Shown piece by piece: positions 7,481-16,800 of a stretch of 41,666 nt of DNA. The position numbers were made by a program, and so were the translations under genes. Below the pieces are notes generated by a model. It had not been told where the DNA came from and ran no database searches. It worked only from the letters and a program-made list of their open reading frames with translations. This DNA comes from an uncultured Clostridia bacterium (GTDB lineage Bacteria > Bacillota > Clostridia > Christensenellales > UBA1242): the NCBI GenBank assembly GCA_934778125.1, contig CAKVOF010000007.1, positions 1 to 41,666 on the forward strand, in the 5' to 3' direction. Position 1 is the stretch's first letter, and every line of letters starts with the position of its first letter.

Positions 7481-8635
7481 ATGAAGACATTACTTTATGT
7501 TATAGATGGGTTTGGTGTTGGTGAATGTGAAGATTCGTGCAAATATCACGATGAAGGAAGCAACACATTTAAGAACACGCTAACTCAAGTTGGAATGCAA
7601 ATTCCTAATCTAACAACTTTAGGTTTAAAAAGTATTGATGGGCTTAATTTAGATGTTGAAGGCAAAGTTTTAGGCAATTATGGAAAAATGAGAGAGCTTA
7701 GTTCTGGGAAAGACACAACCACTGGGCATTGGGAAATCTCTGGTATAATTTCTGAAACACCTTTCCCAACATTCCCAAATGGTTTTCCAAAAGAAATTGT
7801 TAATGAACTTGAAAAAGAAACTGGATATGAATTTTTGTTTAATGGTGTTGGAAGTGGAACAGATTTAATCGAAAAGTTTGGTGAAGAGAGTTTAAAAACA
7901 AAGAAACCAATATTATACACATCGGCAGATTCTGTTTTGCAAATTGCAAGTCATATAGAAGTGATACCATTAGAAAAATTATATGAAATTTGTGAGAAAG
8001 CAAGAAAGATTATGAAAGGCGAGTTTGCGGTAGGAAGGATTATTGCAAGACCTTTTGCTGGAGAAGTTGGTAAGTTTTATAGAACTCAAGATAGAAAAGA
8101 TTTTTCTTTAATTCCACCTAAAGCAACCCTTTTAGACAAAATGAAAAATGCAGGATTTGATTCAGTTGCAGTTGGTAAAATTGAAGATATTTTTGCATTT
8201 CAAGGCATTACCGAATCTTACCACACACACAATAATCAAGAATCTCTAGAAAAGTCAATAGAAATTGCAAAGCGCGGATTTAATGGTTTAATGTTCATAA
8301 ACCTAATCGATACCGATATGCTATATGGGCATAGAAATGATGTTAAAGGTTATGCGGGAGCAATTGAAAGAATTGATTTAAAAATTCCTGAAATAATAAA
8401 CACTTTGAAAAATGATGATTTGCTTATAATCACAGCCGATCATGGTTGTGATCCAACAACTCCAAGCACAGATCATAGTAGAGAATTTGTTCCTCTTTTG
8501 GTTTATGGGAAAAATTTAAAAAAAGGTGTTAATTTAGGAACATTAAACGGTTTTAATAGTGTTAGTGTAAGTTTGTTAGATTATTACAAAATAGAAGAGA
8601 GTAGTAACTCATTCTTAAGAAAATTGGTTAAGTAA
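7481..8635 (+). CDS. deoB: Phosphopentomutase
   Basis: Interconverts (deoxy)ribose 1-phosphate and 5-phosphate, feeding nucleoside sugars into central metabolism. It is a 384-residue, alkaline-phosphatase-superfamily enzyme of normal length. Visible motifs are the N-terminal metal site YVIDGFGVGECED, the phospho-threonine segment GKDTTTGHWEISG (76-88), a metal-site segment with FINLIDTDMLYGHR, and TADHGCDPTTPSTDHSRE near the C terminus. AAGGAG precedes the ATG by 6 bases. It is followed after 72 bases by purine nucleoside phosphorylase, the same order as the drm-pupG pair of Bacillus subtilis; the two are probably co-transcribed. Confidence 0.96.
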   Translation: MKTLLYVIDGFGVGECEDSCKYHDEGSNTFKNTLTQVGMQIPNLTTLGLKSIDGLNLDVEGKVLGNYGKMRELSSGKDTTTGHWEISGIISETPFPTFPNGFPKEIVNELEKETGYEFLFNGVGSGTDLIEKFGEESLKTKKPILYTSADSVLQIASHIEVIPLEKLYEICEKARKIMKGEFAVGRIIARPFAGEVGKFYRTQDRKDFSLIPPKATLLDKMKNAGFDSVAVGKIEDIFAFQGITESYHTHNNQESLEKSIEIAKRGFNGLMFINLIDTDMLYGHRNDVKGYAGAIERIDLKIPEIINTLKNDDLLIITADHGCDPTTPSTDHSREFVPLLVYGKNLKKGVNLGTLNGFNSVSVSLLDYYKIEESSNSFLRKLVK

Positions 8636-8707
8636 TAACGGTTAAAGTCAAAATCAAATAGCGAAGATAATTAAATGAATCTTTTAAATAAAGTAAAGGG
8701 AAAATGT

Positions 8708-9535
8708 ATGAAAAAAAATTTAGCGATAAAAATTGCTGAAGCAATAAAGAAACAAGTATCGGATCAAATAGATGTTTTTATGATATTGGGGAGTGGTTGG
8801 AATGAAGTTGCTCAAATAATTCAAAATCCAATCATTATTCCATACTCATCATTAAAGGGAATGCCAAAGTGCACTGTTCGTGGTCATGCTGGTAATTTTG
8901 TGTTTGGTTATGTTGGTGGTGAATATGTTTGCATTATGCAAGGAAGGTTCCATATGTATGAGGGTTACACTCCACAAATGGTAACGCTTCCAATTGATGT
9001 TATGCACGAACTAGGTGTTGAAAAAATAGTTGTAACAAACGCATCTGGTGGGATTAATGAAAACTACGATATTGGTGATGTGACTTTATTATCCAATCAT
9101 ATTAACCTAACGTCAAGAAATCCTTTATGTGAAGTTGTTCCAAATGAAACATATCCTGTTTTTATAGATATGAGTGAGCCTTATGATAAAGAATATAGAA
9201 CATTTGTTAAAAAGATTTGTTCTTCAATGAAAGTTAAATGTCATGAAGGTGTGTATATGCAAGTGTTGGGACCAAACTACGAAACTAGTGCTGAAATTAA
9301 AGCATTTAAAACAATGGGTGCAGATATGGTTGGAATGAGCACAGTTATGGAAGTTATTAAAGCAAGATATTATGGAATGAGGGTTTTGGGGATTTCTTGT
9401 ATCACTAATAAAGCAACAGGACTTTCAGATGAAAAATTGAACCATAAAGATGTGTTAAATTCAAGCATAAATAATAAAGAAAAACTAAAACTAATTTTAG
9501 TTGAATTTTTAAAAAAGCTAAATCAAGCCAAATAA
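8708..9535 (+). CDS. punA: Purine nucleoside phosphorylase (trimeric type)
   Basis: Cleaves purine (deoxy)nucleosides with phosphate to the free base and (deoxy)ribose 1-phosphate, the substrate of DeoB. It has 275 residues from ATG 8708. I prefer this start because AAAGGG lies 7-8 bases upstream, while an in-frame ATG at 8675 has no ribosome-binding site. Family motifs are LGSGWN (phosphate loop, 27-32), RGHAG (58-62), QGRFHMYEGY (78-87), VTNASGGIN (109-117), QVLGPNYET, MVGMSTVMEV and SCITNKATG. These mark the PNP-I/inosine-guanosine trimeric subfamily, not the hexameric DeoD type. No terminator follows, so the lipoprotein gene downstream may share the transcript. Confidence 0.95.
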   Translation: MKKNLAIKIAEAIKKQVSDQIDVFMILGSGWNEVAQIIQNPIIIPYSSLKGMPKCTVRGHAGNFVFGYVGGEYVCIMQGRFHMYEGYTPQMVTLPIDVMHELGVEKIVVTNASGGINENYDIGDVTLLSNHINLTSRNPLCEVVPNETYPVFIDMSEPYDKEYRTFVKKICSSMKVKCHEGVYMQVLGPNYETSAEIKAFKTMGADMVGMSTVMEVIKARYYGMRVLGISCITNKATGLSDEKLNHKDVLNSSINNKEKLKLILVEFLKKLNQAK

Positions 9536-9594
9536 AGCAAACTTTATGGTGGTTGATGTTAATAAATAAGTTAATTATGTAAAGGAGGGCTTAT

Positions 9595-11562
9595 ATGAAA
9601 AAAACGTTATTCAATAAAATTGTTTGTGTTATAATGTTGTTTTTCTGCGTGTTCTCTTTTTCTGGTTGTTTTTTTGGAGATGATTCAAGTTCTTCTAGCG
9701 GAACAACAACAGGTGGTAGTTCAGGTGGCGGAACTGGCGGAACCACTGGTGGCGGAACTGGCGGAACCACTGGTGGCGGAACTGGCGGAACCACTGGCGG
9801 TGGCACGGGCGGTGGATCTAGTAGTGAAACTGAAGCCGACTATGGAAATCCAAGAAGAACTGATTACACAAAAGTTAGCATTGATGATTATTATGAAGGT
9901 GTTGCTATTTTAACTGATGCAACACCTTATGGAAAGTTTTATGATGACCACACTAAAACTGTGAAAACTTTTAAAGAGTTATTGGATAGGCAAATAACAT
10001 CTTTTTGTGAATATCTAGTATTTGGAATTAAATCGGTTTACGGAAATACTGCTGGTGCTCAAACAACTTTGAGTGGTTATAATATTAATATATTAACTAA
10101 TCAAGTTTTAGGTGAGAATGCAATATCTCCAAACACGAGCGCATATGTTAACACACCAGAAGGGCAAGCATATATTTCAAAAATAAATAACACAACTGGA
10201 ACAACACAATTAAATTATGATAATGCTATTAATGGTGGATATCTATTTAAATTGGTTGATGAAAGCGATCCTTCGAAAGGTGGCAGTTTTTCATCTGAAG
10301 TTAATACCTCAAGAAAATGGGCAAACCCTGGAAAACTAACGGTAGAAAATCTTAAAAATGAAATAAGTGCTTTTATGATATCTTCAGGAACAGCATCAAC
10401 TTATGATTCTAATCTCGAAAATATTGACCATTTGGGGTTTACAACAATAGAAGCAAGTGCTATTGCTAATTATATTTTGCAAGAGATTATTGGTGCATCA
10501 AATGTGTCTTATGATAACGCATTAAAAGAAAGATTCACAACTTATTTTGTTTCGAACTTAATAACTACTGAAGAAAATAAAGATGTTTTTAGTATAATTG
10601 ATATGCATTACTATAGGGCATACACATTAAATATCGCAACAATTGTTAGCACAGCACTAACAACTGCAACTGATGCAAAACAGCACATTAATGCTGATGG
10701 GAGTTTTGCTGAGTCTAAATCTAAGAATAAAGAGTATTTTAGATTATTTCCACTATTGCCTAGGGTAAATGTTACTGTTGAAAAAGTATCGGATATAACA
10801 AAAAACTTAAATAGCATAATTGGTGGAGAAGATAACTTAAAAGAAGCTGTTATTGAAACCCATGAAAAATTTGTATCTTTAATTTTGTTACCAAAACTAG
10901 ATGAAGAAGTTATAAGTGATTTCAAATCTTATTTAAGCGATAAGTATGGAAGTGAGGTTGCAAATTCATATGCTTGTGATCAGTTTGAAGTCGGAAGTTA
11001 TAATATATCTTTAAAAAATGCTAATACTGATGACGTTAAGGTTAAATTAAAATTTAATGTTTCAATTGAAAGTGAAGAAGCTCAAAAGGAATTAGGTGCA
11101 GGAAAGTATACCGTTTTAAATGATTATGTTAATAATTCAGCATACGAAAAAGACAACAATTCTTCAAACTGCTTCGAAGATGAAACAACGTTTATTCTTT
11201 CTAAAGGAAAATATAATAATGAAAAAGATTTAGCATCATTTGATTTGTCTAGTGCCATTAAGAACAAATATAATAAAAAATTGAAAATCAAGAATTATAA
11301 TGGTGTTGAAATATTTAAAGACAATAAATTAAATGAAGATTATTTTTATAAAAAAGATAAAGATGCGTTGCTTAAAGTTGATAATAATTTGTTTAGTCTT
11401 GTCCAAAAAACAAACATTAATGGTGAGGCTACTCAAGGTGTGAATGCGGTATTTAATGCAAAGTCAAATTATGTTCAAATAAACTTTGAATATTATAATT
11501 CTAAAAATATTGCAATATCACCAGTCCCAATTTATTTTATGTACTTTTCTATTTGGACTTAG
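9595..11562 (+). CDS. Large lipoprotein with Gly/Thr-repeat linker
   Basis: A 655-residue protein of unknown function. Residues 1-25 are a lipoprotein signal peptide with lipobox FSGC (C25 would carry the lipid), so it is anchored outside the membrane. A Ser cluster and a low-complexity Gly-Thr linker (about residues 30-78, unit GGGTGGTT) project the ~575-residue body away from the membrane. The body is mixed alpha/beta, Asn- and Lys-rich, and matches no domain I recognise. AAAGGAGGG gives a very strong ribosome-binding site 6 bases before ATG. It is 59 bases behind the PNP gene. A bidirectional terminator follows. The linker DNA is far more GC-rich than its surroundings. Confidence 0.8.
   Translation: MKKTLFNKIVCVIMLFFCVFSFSGCFFGDDSSSSSGTTTGGSSGGGTGGTTGGGTGGTTGGGTGGTTGGGTGGGSSSETEADYGNPRRTDYTKVSIDDYYEGVAILTDATPYGKFYDDHTKTVKTFKELLDRQITSFCEYLVFGIKSVYGNTAGAQTTLSGYNINILTNQVLGENAISPNTSAYVNTPEGQAYISKINNTTGTTQLNYDNAINGGYLFKLVDESDPSKGGSFSSEVNTSRKWANPGKLTVENLKNEISAFMISSGTASTYDSNLENIDHLGFTTIEASAIANYILQEIIGASNVSYDNALKERFTTYFVSNLITTEENKDVFSIIDMHYYRAYTLNIATIVSTALTTATDAKQHINADGSFAESKSKNKEYFRLFPLLPRVNVTVEKVSDITKNLNSIIGGEDNLKEAVIETHEKFVSLILLPKLDEEVISDFKSYLSDKYGSEVANSYACDQFEVGSYNISLKNANTDDVKVKLKFNVSIESEEAQKELGAGKYTVLNDYVNNSAYEKDNNSSNCFEDETTFILSKGKYNNEKDLASFDLSSAIKNKYNKKLKIKNYNGVEIFKDNKLNEDYFYKKDKDALLKVDNNLFSLVQKTNINGEATQGVNAVFNAKSNYVQINFEYYNSKNIAISPVPIYFMYFSIWT
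9724..9795 (+). repeat. Three 24-bp tandem repeats in the lipoprotein gene
   Basis: Three perfect copies of GGTGGCGGAACTGGCGGAACCACT occur at 9724-9747, 9748-9771 and 9772-9795, with degenerate flanks (to about 9819). Each copy encodes GGGTGGTT in frame. Perfect identity points to recent slippage or expansion, and length changes stay in frame because the unit is a multiple of three. Confidence 0.9.
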
Positions 11563-11587
11563 ATTTTAGTATATTGGTTTGGCAAGT

Positions 11588-11621
11588 AAAAAAAACTTAA
11601 CAAATTTTGTTAAGTTTTTTT
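11588..11621. terminator. Bidirectional terminator between convergent genes
   Basis: A-rich arm ending in ACTTAACAAA, then TTTTGTTAAGTTTTTTTTT. It is nearly perfectly symmetrical, with a T tract on either strand. It serves the lipoprotein gene (+) and the small membrane protein gene (-). Confidence 0.85.
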
Positions 11622-12035
11622 TTATCTTTCCATAGAATCATTATTAGAATTTTCAAGATTTATTTCATCAAATTCGTTTGCCTCATTAACCGTTTGTTGA
11701 AATAATTCTTGTTTTCTGGTTTGTAAAGCATCTAATCTTTCATCAAGTTTAATACCTAAATTCACTGCTCCAGCTCCAACCAATAATCCTATATTAGTTA
11801 AAGCTAAAGTGCTATCAACTGGATTTGTCATATTTGCTGGCAATTCAATTAAATTGTTTTTTTCAAGTAAAGAAAGACCAAATGAAGCAATTGCTATAGG
11901 AGCCGTAATAACTCCCATACTACCAAAAACACCGAAGGTATTCCACGCAACGCTTGATAAGTTTTCAGTTCTTTTAATTGATTTTTTGACTTTATCTAAA
12001 TCTGTATATTCTTCTGGTTTTTTAATTAGTTTCAT
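11622..12035 (-). CDS. Small two-helix membrane protein
   Basis: A 137-residue protein of unknown function. I start it at the ATG ending at 12035 because AAAGGTGGG lies about 5 bases upstream; an in-frame ATG 21 bases further out lacks a site. A charged N-terminus (KLIKKPEEYTDLDKVKKSIKRT) precedes a hydrophobic segment (about 37-57) with a Gly-rich GVFGSMGVITAPIA start. A short loop and a second segment (about 74-92) follow, then a charged helical and acidic tail ending in Met-Glu-Arg. The TM-loop-TM-charged-tail plan resembles the proteins at 23691 and 24492. It is transcribed alone from its own promoter. Confidence 0.7.
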   Translation of the reverse strand: MKLIKKPEEYTDLDKVKKSIKRTENLSSVAWNTFGVFGSMGVITAPIAIASFGLSLLEKNNLIELPANMTNPVDSTLALTNIGLLVGAGAVNLGIKLDERLDALQTRKQELFQQTVNEANEFDEINLENSNNDSMER

Positions 12036-12060
12036 TTTTTCCCACCTTTTTTGCAATTAT

Positions 12061-12089
12061 ATTTTAGTATAAGTAGAGGCTGATGTCAA
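12061..12089 (-). promoter_or_regulatory. Sigma-A promoter of the small membrane protein gene
   Basis: On the minus strand: TTGACA (12089-12084), 17-base spacer, TAAAAT (12066-12061). It is close to consensus and 25 bases from the start codon. Confidence 0.7.
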
Positions 12090-12203
12090 TAGTGTTTTTA
12101 AAGTTTTTCACATAAGAGTTTATCAAATTTTAATTATTATTTAATTATGATGATAAGAATATTTTAAAAAAAATTTCTCAAACTATAAGAAAAGGGGAAT
12201 ATT

Positions 12204-13367
12204 ATGAAAAAAATAATTTCTTATTTATGTTTAATAATTTGTGCAATATTTGCCATAAGCAGTGGAATTGGAGTTGTTAGTGCGGATTCTGTTAATGATG
12301 ATGTTAAAATAAACGCTAAAAGCTATATTTTGTATCACCCAGATAGCAAAAAAGTGTTAGCATCTTATAATGCAGATGAAAAAACACCTGTTGCAAGTAT
12401 TTGTAAGTTAATGACATCTTTAATTGTTTTAGAGAATATTGAAAATGGAACAATTAACCTTGATGATAAAGTTGTTGCATCAGAATATGCTTGTATGGCT
12501 GAGGGTAGCCAAGCATTTCTAGATGCTGGAAGTGAATATTCAATTAGAGATTTGTTAAAAAGTGTGATTGTTGCATCTGCTAATGATAGCGCGATTGTTT
12601 TAGCTGAAGCTATATCTGGTAGTGAACATTTATTTGTTCAAAAAATGAATGATAAAGCCAAAGAATTAGGGATGCATAATACTGTATACGAAAACGCAAC
12701 AGGGTTGTTTACATCTGGTCAGCATAGTACCGCAGAGGACACAATTAAGGTTTTAGAAGCAGTTAGTGAATATGATATATATAACGAAGATTGCCATATT
12801 TGGATGGATAAATTAGTTCACCCATCTGGAAGAGAAACAGAACTTGTTAATACCAATAGGCTTATCAGATATTATAATCATTGTTTAAATGGAAAAACTG
12901 GGTATGTTGATGAAGCAGGTTATTGTTTGGCAAGCACAGCAATGAAAAATGATATGAAATTAATTGCTGTGATACTTGGTTGTGATAAGCCACAAGATAG
13001 ATTTGAAGAATCGGTTAAGTTATATTCTTATGGATTTGCTAATTATAAAAACGAACAAGTATTGTTCACAAATAATCCTCTAGGTTCTATTAAAGTTAAG
13101 GGAGGTAAAGTTGAAACAACTCAAGTTTATCCAACTGAAAATTACTATGCAATATGTAAAAACGGTGAAAGTATTGATGTTGAATTAAATTATGAAGTCC
13201 CTGAAAGCATAAAAGCGCCATTAACAAGTGGCACAATTATTGGTAGAATTATAGTAACTCAAAATGGGACTGTTTTAGCTGAAATACCTATTGAAATAAG
13301 AGAAGACTTGAAAAAACATAATTATTCTGATGCTTTAGATAAAGTTATTAGTAAGTGGGCATTATAA
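12204..13367 (+). CDS. dacF: D-alanyl-D-alanine carboxypeptidase (DacF/PBP5 family)
   Basis: Low-molecular-weight penicillin-binding protein that trims the terminal D-Ala from peptidoglycan stem peptides. It has 387 residues with a signal peptide (about 1-27, ending near VVSA). All three serine-transferase motifs are intact: S65-I-C-K68 (nucleophile Ser65), S125-A-N127, and K231-T-G233 in NGKTGYVDEAGY. The C-terminal ~120 residues form the PBP5-type beta domain. The usual membrane-anchoring amphipathic end is present only weakly (DALDKVISKWAL). AGGGGA precedes ATG by 6 bases. Symbol dacF is given because the family in spore formers often acts in spore cortex; a vegetative DacA role is equally possible from sequence. 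Confidence 0.9.
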   Translation: MKKIISYLCLIICAIFAISSGIGVVSADSVNDDVKINAKSYILYHPDSKKVLASYNADEKTPVASICKLMTSLIVLENIENGTINLDDKVVASEYACMAEGSQAFLDAGSEYSIRDLLKSVIVASANDSAIVLAEAISGSEHLFVQKMNDKAKELGMHNTVYENATGLFTSGQHSTAEDTIKVLEAVSEYDIYNEDCHIWMDKLVHPSGRETELVNTNRLIRYYNHCLNGKTGYVDEAGYCLASTAMKNDMKLIAVILGCDKPQDRFEESVKLYSYGFANYKNEQVLFTNNPLGSIKVKGGKVETTQVYPTENYYAICKNGESIDVELNYEVPESIKAPLTSGTIIGRIIVTQNGTVLAEIPIEIREDLKKHNYSDALDKVISKWAL

Positions 13368-13380
13368 TTGGCTGTATTAT

Positions 13381-13417
13381 AAAAGAGTTGAGTAAATTTT
13401 TACTCAACTCTTTTTTT
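13381..13417 (+). terminator. Intrinsic terminator of the dacF-like gene
   Basis: AAAGAGTTGAGTAAA pairs perfectly with TTTACTCAACTCTTT, followed by further T residues. Confidence 0.85.
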
Positions 13418-13445
13418 GATAAATTATATTTTTGAATTTAGTTAG

Positions 13446-13540
13446 GGTGCAAGACTGGGGTGGGGTGAGTTTGGTGCAAGTGTCTTGCACCACGCACATT
13501 TGCAATGTGCGTTTAAAGCTTTGCTTTAAAACTTGCCCCA
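13446..13540 (+). ncRNA. Cloverleaf-like structured intergenic element
   Basis: An unusually G/C-rich island in a gene-free stretch (13368-13880). An outer stem pairs GGGG (13462-13465) and AGTTT (13468-13472) with AAACT (13529-13533) and CCCC (13536-13539), with a TG/TG internal loop. It encloses three adjacent perfect hairpins: GGTGCAAG-TGT-CTTGCACC (13473-13491), ACGCACATT-TGC-AATGTGCGT (13492-13512) and TTTAAAGC-TTT-GCTTTAAA (13512-13530). A second copy of GGTGCAAG(AC) at 13446-13455 can pair over ten bases with GTCTTGCACC (13482-13491), giving an alternative fold. No coding frame explains it. It may be a structured RNA, or a DNA repeat such as a REP/MITE-like element; the strand is arbitrary. 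The remaining bases up to 13800 are plain AT-rich spacer. Confidence 0.45.
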
Positions 13541-13804
13541 TGCTCCATAAATTAACATATTGTTAACATTTTATAAACGCATATAAATTTTTAAAAGTAC
13601 TATATCATAATCGAAAAACAATGCAAAACAAATTATAATGTTAAATTACCAAACAATTTGTTGAATATTGATGAAAGTGTTTATTAAATAATAAATTTTT
13701 TAAATAAATCGTTTAATTTTATATATATTAAAGTTGTAACAACAACATTTACTAATAATTTTGAGTTATAAAACTTATCTTTTTTCTTTATTTTGGTTAA
13801 ATAG

Positions 13805-13833
13805 TTGACAATAAAATTTATAAAGTATAAAAT
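13805..13833 (+). promoter_or_regulatory. Strong sigma-A promoter of the large surface protein
   Basis: TTGACA (13805-13810), 17-base spacer, TAAAAT (13828-13833), about 40 bases before the AAGGAG-ATG start region. A second weaker possibility (TTGACT-17-TATGTA) lies just downstream. Confidence 0.7.
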
Positions 13834-13880
13834 TGACTTGTTACAATTATAAATGTATGTATTAAGGAGAAAACTGCACT

Positions 13881-16800
13881 ATGAAAGGCAAATTAAAAAC
13901 TAAAAGTAATAAAAATATTTTCGTAACATTGCTTTTAATTCTTGCATTTCTTATCACACCTTTCACTGCTATAGTTAAATGTGTTGGTAAGGTTTTTGCT
14001 GGAACAGGAAGCAACTTAACTAATGTTAATGGAAAAACTATAAAATTAAAGAAATTTGTGAATAAAGTGGCTCTTGGAGGGTTCTATACTTTGCCTAGTT
14101 TTACTCTAGATGGAGTTGATAAACCATATAGTGAAACGAATAAATCTTTTTATAAGGTTGTTTCGCCAATTGGTAAAGATGTTCCAATCGTTGAGAAAGA
14201 TGGCAAATATGGCTTCTATGCTAATTTGAGTGGGGTATATACTTTATCTATTATTTCTCACGAAGATGGGGTTGTTGATTCAACAATCAAAAATTTAAAA
14301 ATTAATGTTGTGGATTCTGAAATTAAAATTGCATATCCTGAAAATTCAGAATTCGTTATTCCAAATAAAGTGCCTCAAGGCTCAACTTTAAAAATTCCAG
14401 CTGTTGAAGTCATTAATCCAAATGAAATTGATTTAACTGGTTATTCTTTAAATGTCAAAGTTAAATCTGCAAAATCAAGCACTGAAAAATCTCTTACTTT
14501 AAGCGAAGACGGAAAATATTATGCTTTAGAGTTAACAGATTCAGCTGAAACCGGAAATTATGAAGTTGTTTTTGAATATTCAAAAGATTCAGTCATTGTT
14601 GCTAAGGAAAGTAAACAGTTTGAGTGTGTTTCTAAAGATAAATTTAATAAAGACATCAAATTAAGTTTTGAATTAAATTCATCTATGCCAACAACCGCTG
14701 TTGCTGGAGTTGAAACAACTCTCCCAACAATTAAAGTAACAGATTCAAATTCTCATAGTGATGATATTCTAAATGCATACACTAAAATAGTAATTAAATA
14801 CTATGATGTTGAGAATGATAAATATATTGATGTAACGAATCAAGTTTTAAAAGGTTATAAATTCAAAGCAAATGCTCTTGGAAACTTTTATGTAACCTAT
14901 CAGGCAATTATTCCTTATAGCACGATTAATTCAAGCTTAAAAGATGTTGTTAGTGAAGTTGCTAGTTACACTATTAAAGATGTTAAAGATAATGTTGATC
15001 CAGAAATAAAATATGTTAAAGCATACACTGTTGAAAATGGCAAAATCACTAAAGTTGGTTCAACCGACATTGCAGATTCAATAAAAGAAGAACAATTAAA
15101 TGAATTATTAGGCAATGAGGTTAACACCATTCCTTCAATCGTTGTTTTAAATAAAACAAAGACTGATCTAACATCAGATCAACAAGGTTTATTAAACGAT
15201 ACTATTAATGGCAAAAATATCGCTTTAATTTCACTTCCTGCGTTATTTGCAACAGATAACTTAACTGAATTTAAAGATTTAAAATTAACTCGTGAAGTTA
15301 GAGTTCCAAGCGGTAGTTATGAAGCTTTAACATTTGCTCCAAGTAGATATAAATCTGAGGCTGGAAATGCTAAAGGTGAGTATAAATATTTTGAAACTGC
15401 CGATTATGTTATAACAAGTGAAGGAACTTATTATTTTAGATTCACAGCAGAGGATAAAGCTGGAAACACAATTCAAAAAACGTTCCCAGTTAAAGCTATC
15501 TCAACTTCAACCTTCACAAGTGATTATAGCACAATAAAACCAAAAATCACTATGAGCGAACTTCCTAGTTCTGTTAAAAGTGATGGATCTATTGAGTTTA
15601 CATTCACTGCAAAAGATGAGTACGATGAAAGATTAAATAATGAAGTTAAAGTTGTTGCAACAGTTAATGGTGCAAATAAAGATGTTGATGCTAAATTTGT
15701 TTCAACAAAAGATAACAAATATATTATTGATGTTAACGGTTTCGCAAACACATTGTCTCTAGGAGATACTTTTAGCGAATTAAAAATTACTGCAACATCA
15801 AAAAATGATTACAACACTGACTTCTCAACAGAAGAAAGGGTTGTTAAAGTTATTGATGTTAATGATGAAAATCCAGCAACTATTGAATTAACTGCTCCAA
15901 GTTCATCGTTTGTTCTTCAACTTGAAACTAAAAATGGTATCACGCCAAGCACAATTCAAAGTAACGGTCTTGATGCTTCAAACAAAGAAGTATTTAACCA
16001 AAAACAAACAATTAAATTACCAGACTTTGTTATTTCAGATAACGAAAGTGGAAGCTTAACATTTGATTTAACAATCACTGATAAAGCTGGAAATAATGTT
16101 CCTGTTGTTTATAATTATGTTAAAGATAGAACAATTGGCTCTGGATTCAAATATAACTTAACAGATGCTTCATTTGTTGCTAATTATTCTGGTGTGTACA
16201 CATTAACTTACACTGTAACAGATGCTGGTAACAATATAACAACAATCTCTTATGCAGTTGTTGTTAAAGACACAGAGGCTCCAACAATCGTGTTTGTTGA
16301 TGAAACAAATCTTAATACAACAATCCAATTGGGTAACACAATTACTCTACCAAAAGCAGGGCTTTTAGATGATGGTGAAGTTGTTAAATTAGATGGTGTT
16401 GCATATACTGATGTTGAAGTATCTTCAAACGGAATTAAATACTTTGATTTTGACACTTATAAATTCACTCCAGAAGAAACTGGAACATTCACATTCACAT
16501 ACTATGGTTATGATACTGCTGGAAATAAATCTGAACCAAGAAAGTACACAATCACTGTTCAAGATACAATTGATCCAGTTCTAAATCAATCTCAATTAAA
16601 TCTTGTTAGTAAAACAGTAGGTTGGGATAAAGAATTAGAAAGTGTTAAAGTAGAAGTTCCTTATGTTTCATTCTCAGATGCAAAATATCCGGTTGATAAA
16701 AATGGAAATTTAATTACTCTTGCTGAAGTTTCTGTAACTAATGCAAAAGGTGAAAAACAAGAATTGATCGAAGTTGATGGAAGAAGATATTTTGAAGCAA

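Noticed and set aside
8675..8707. Upstream in-frame ATG for the purine nucleoside phosphorylase
   Set aside because: No ribosome-binding site, and the extra 11 residues do not belong to the family; ATG 8708 has AAAGGG at a good distance.
9591..9806. Pro/Val-rich minus-strand frame over the 24-bp repeats
   Set aside because: It is produced by reading the Gly-Thr repeat backwards and has no start context.
9724..9819. Possible CRISPR-like array
   Set aside because: The copies are directly adjacent with no spacers and encode an in-frame Gly-Thr linker.
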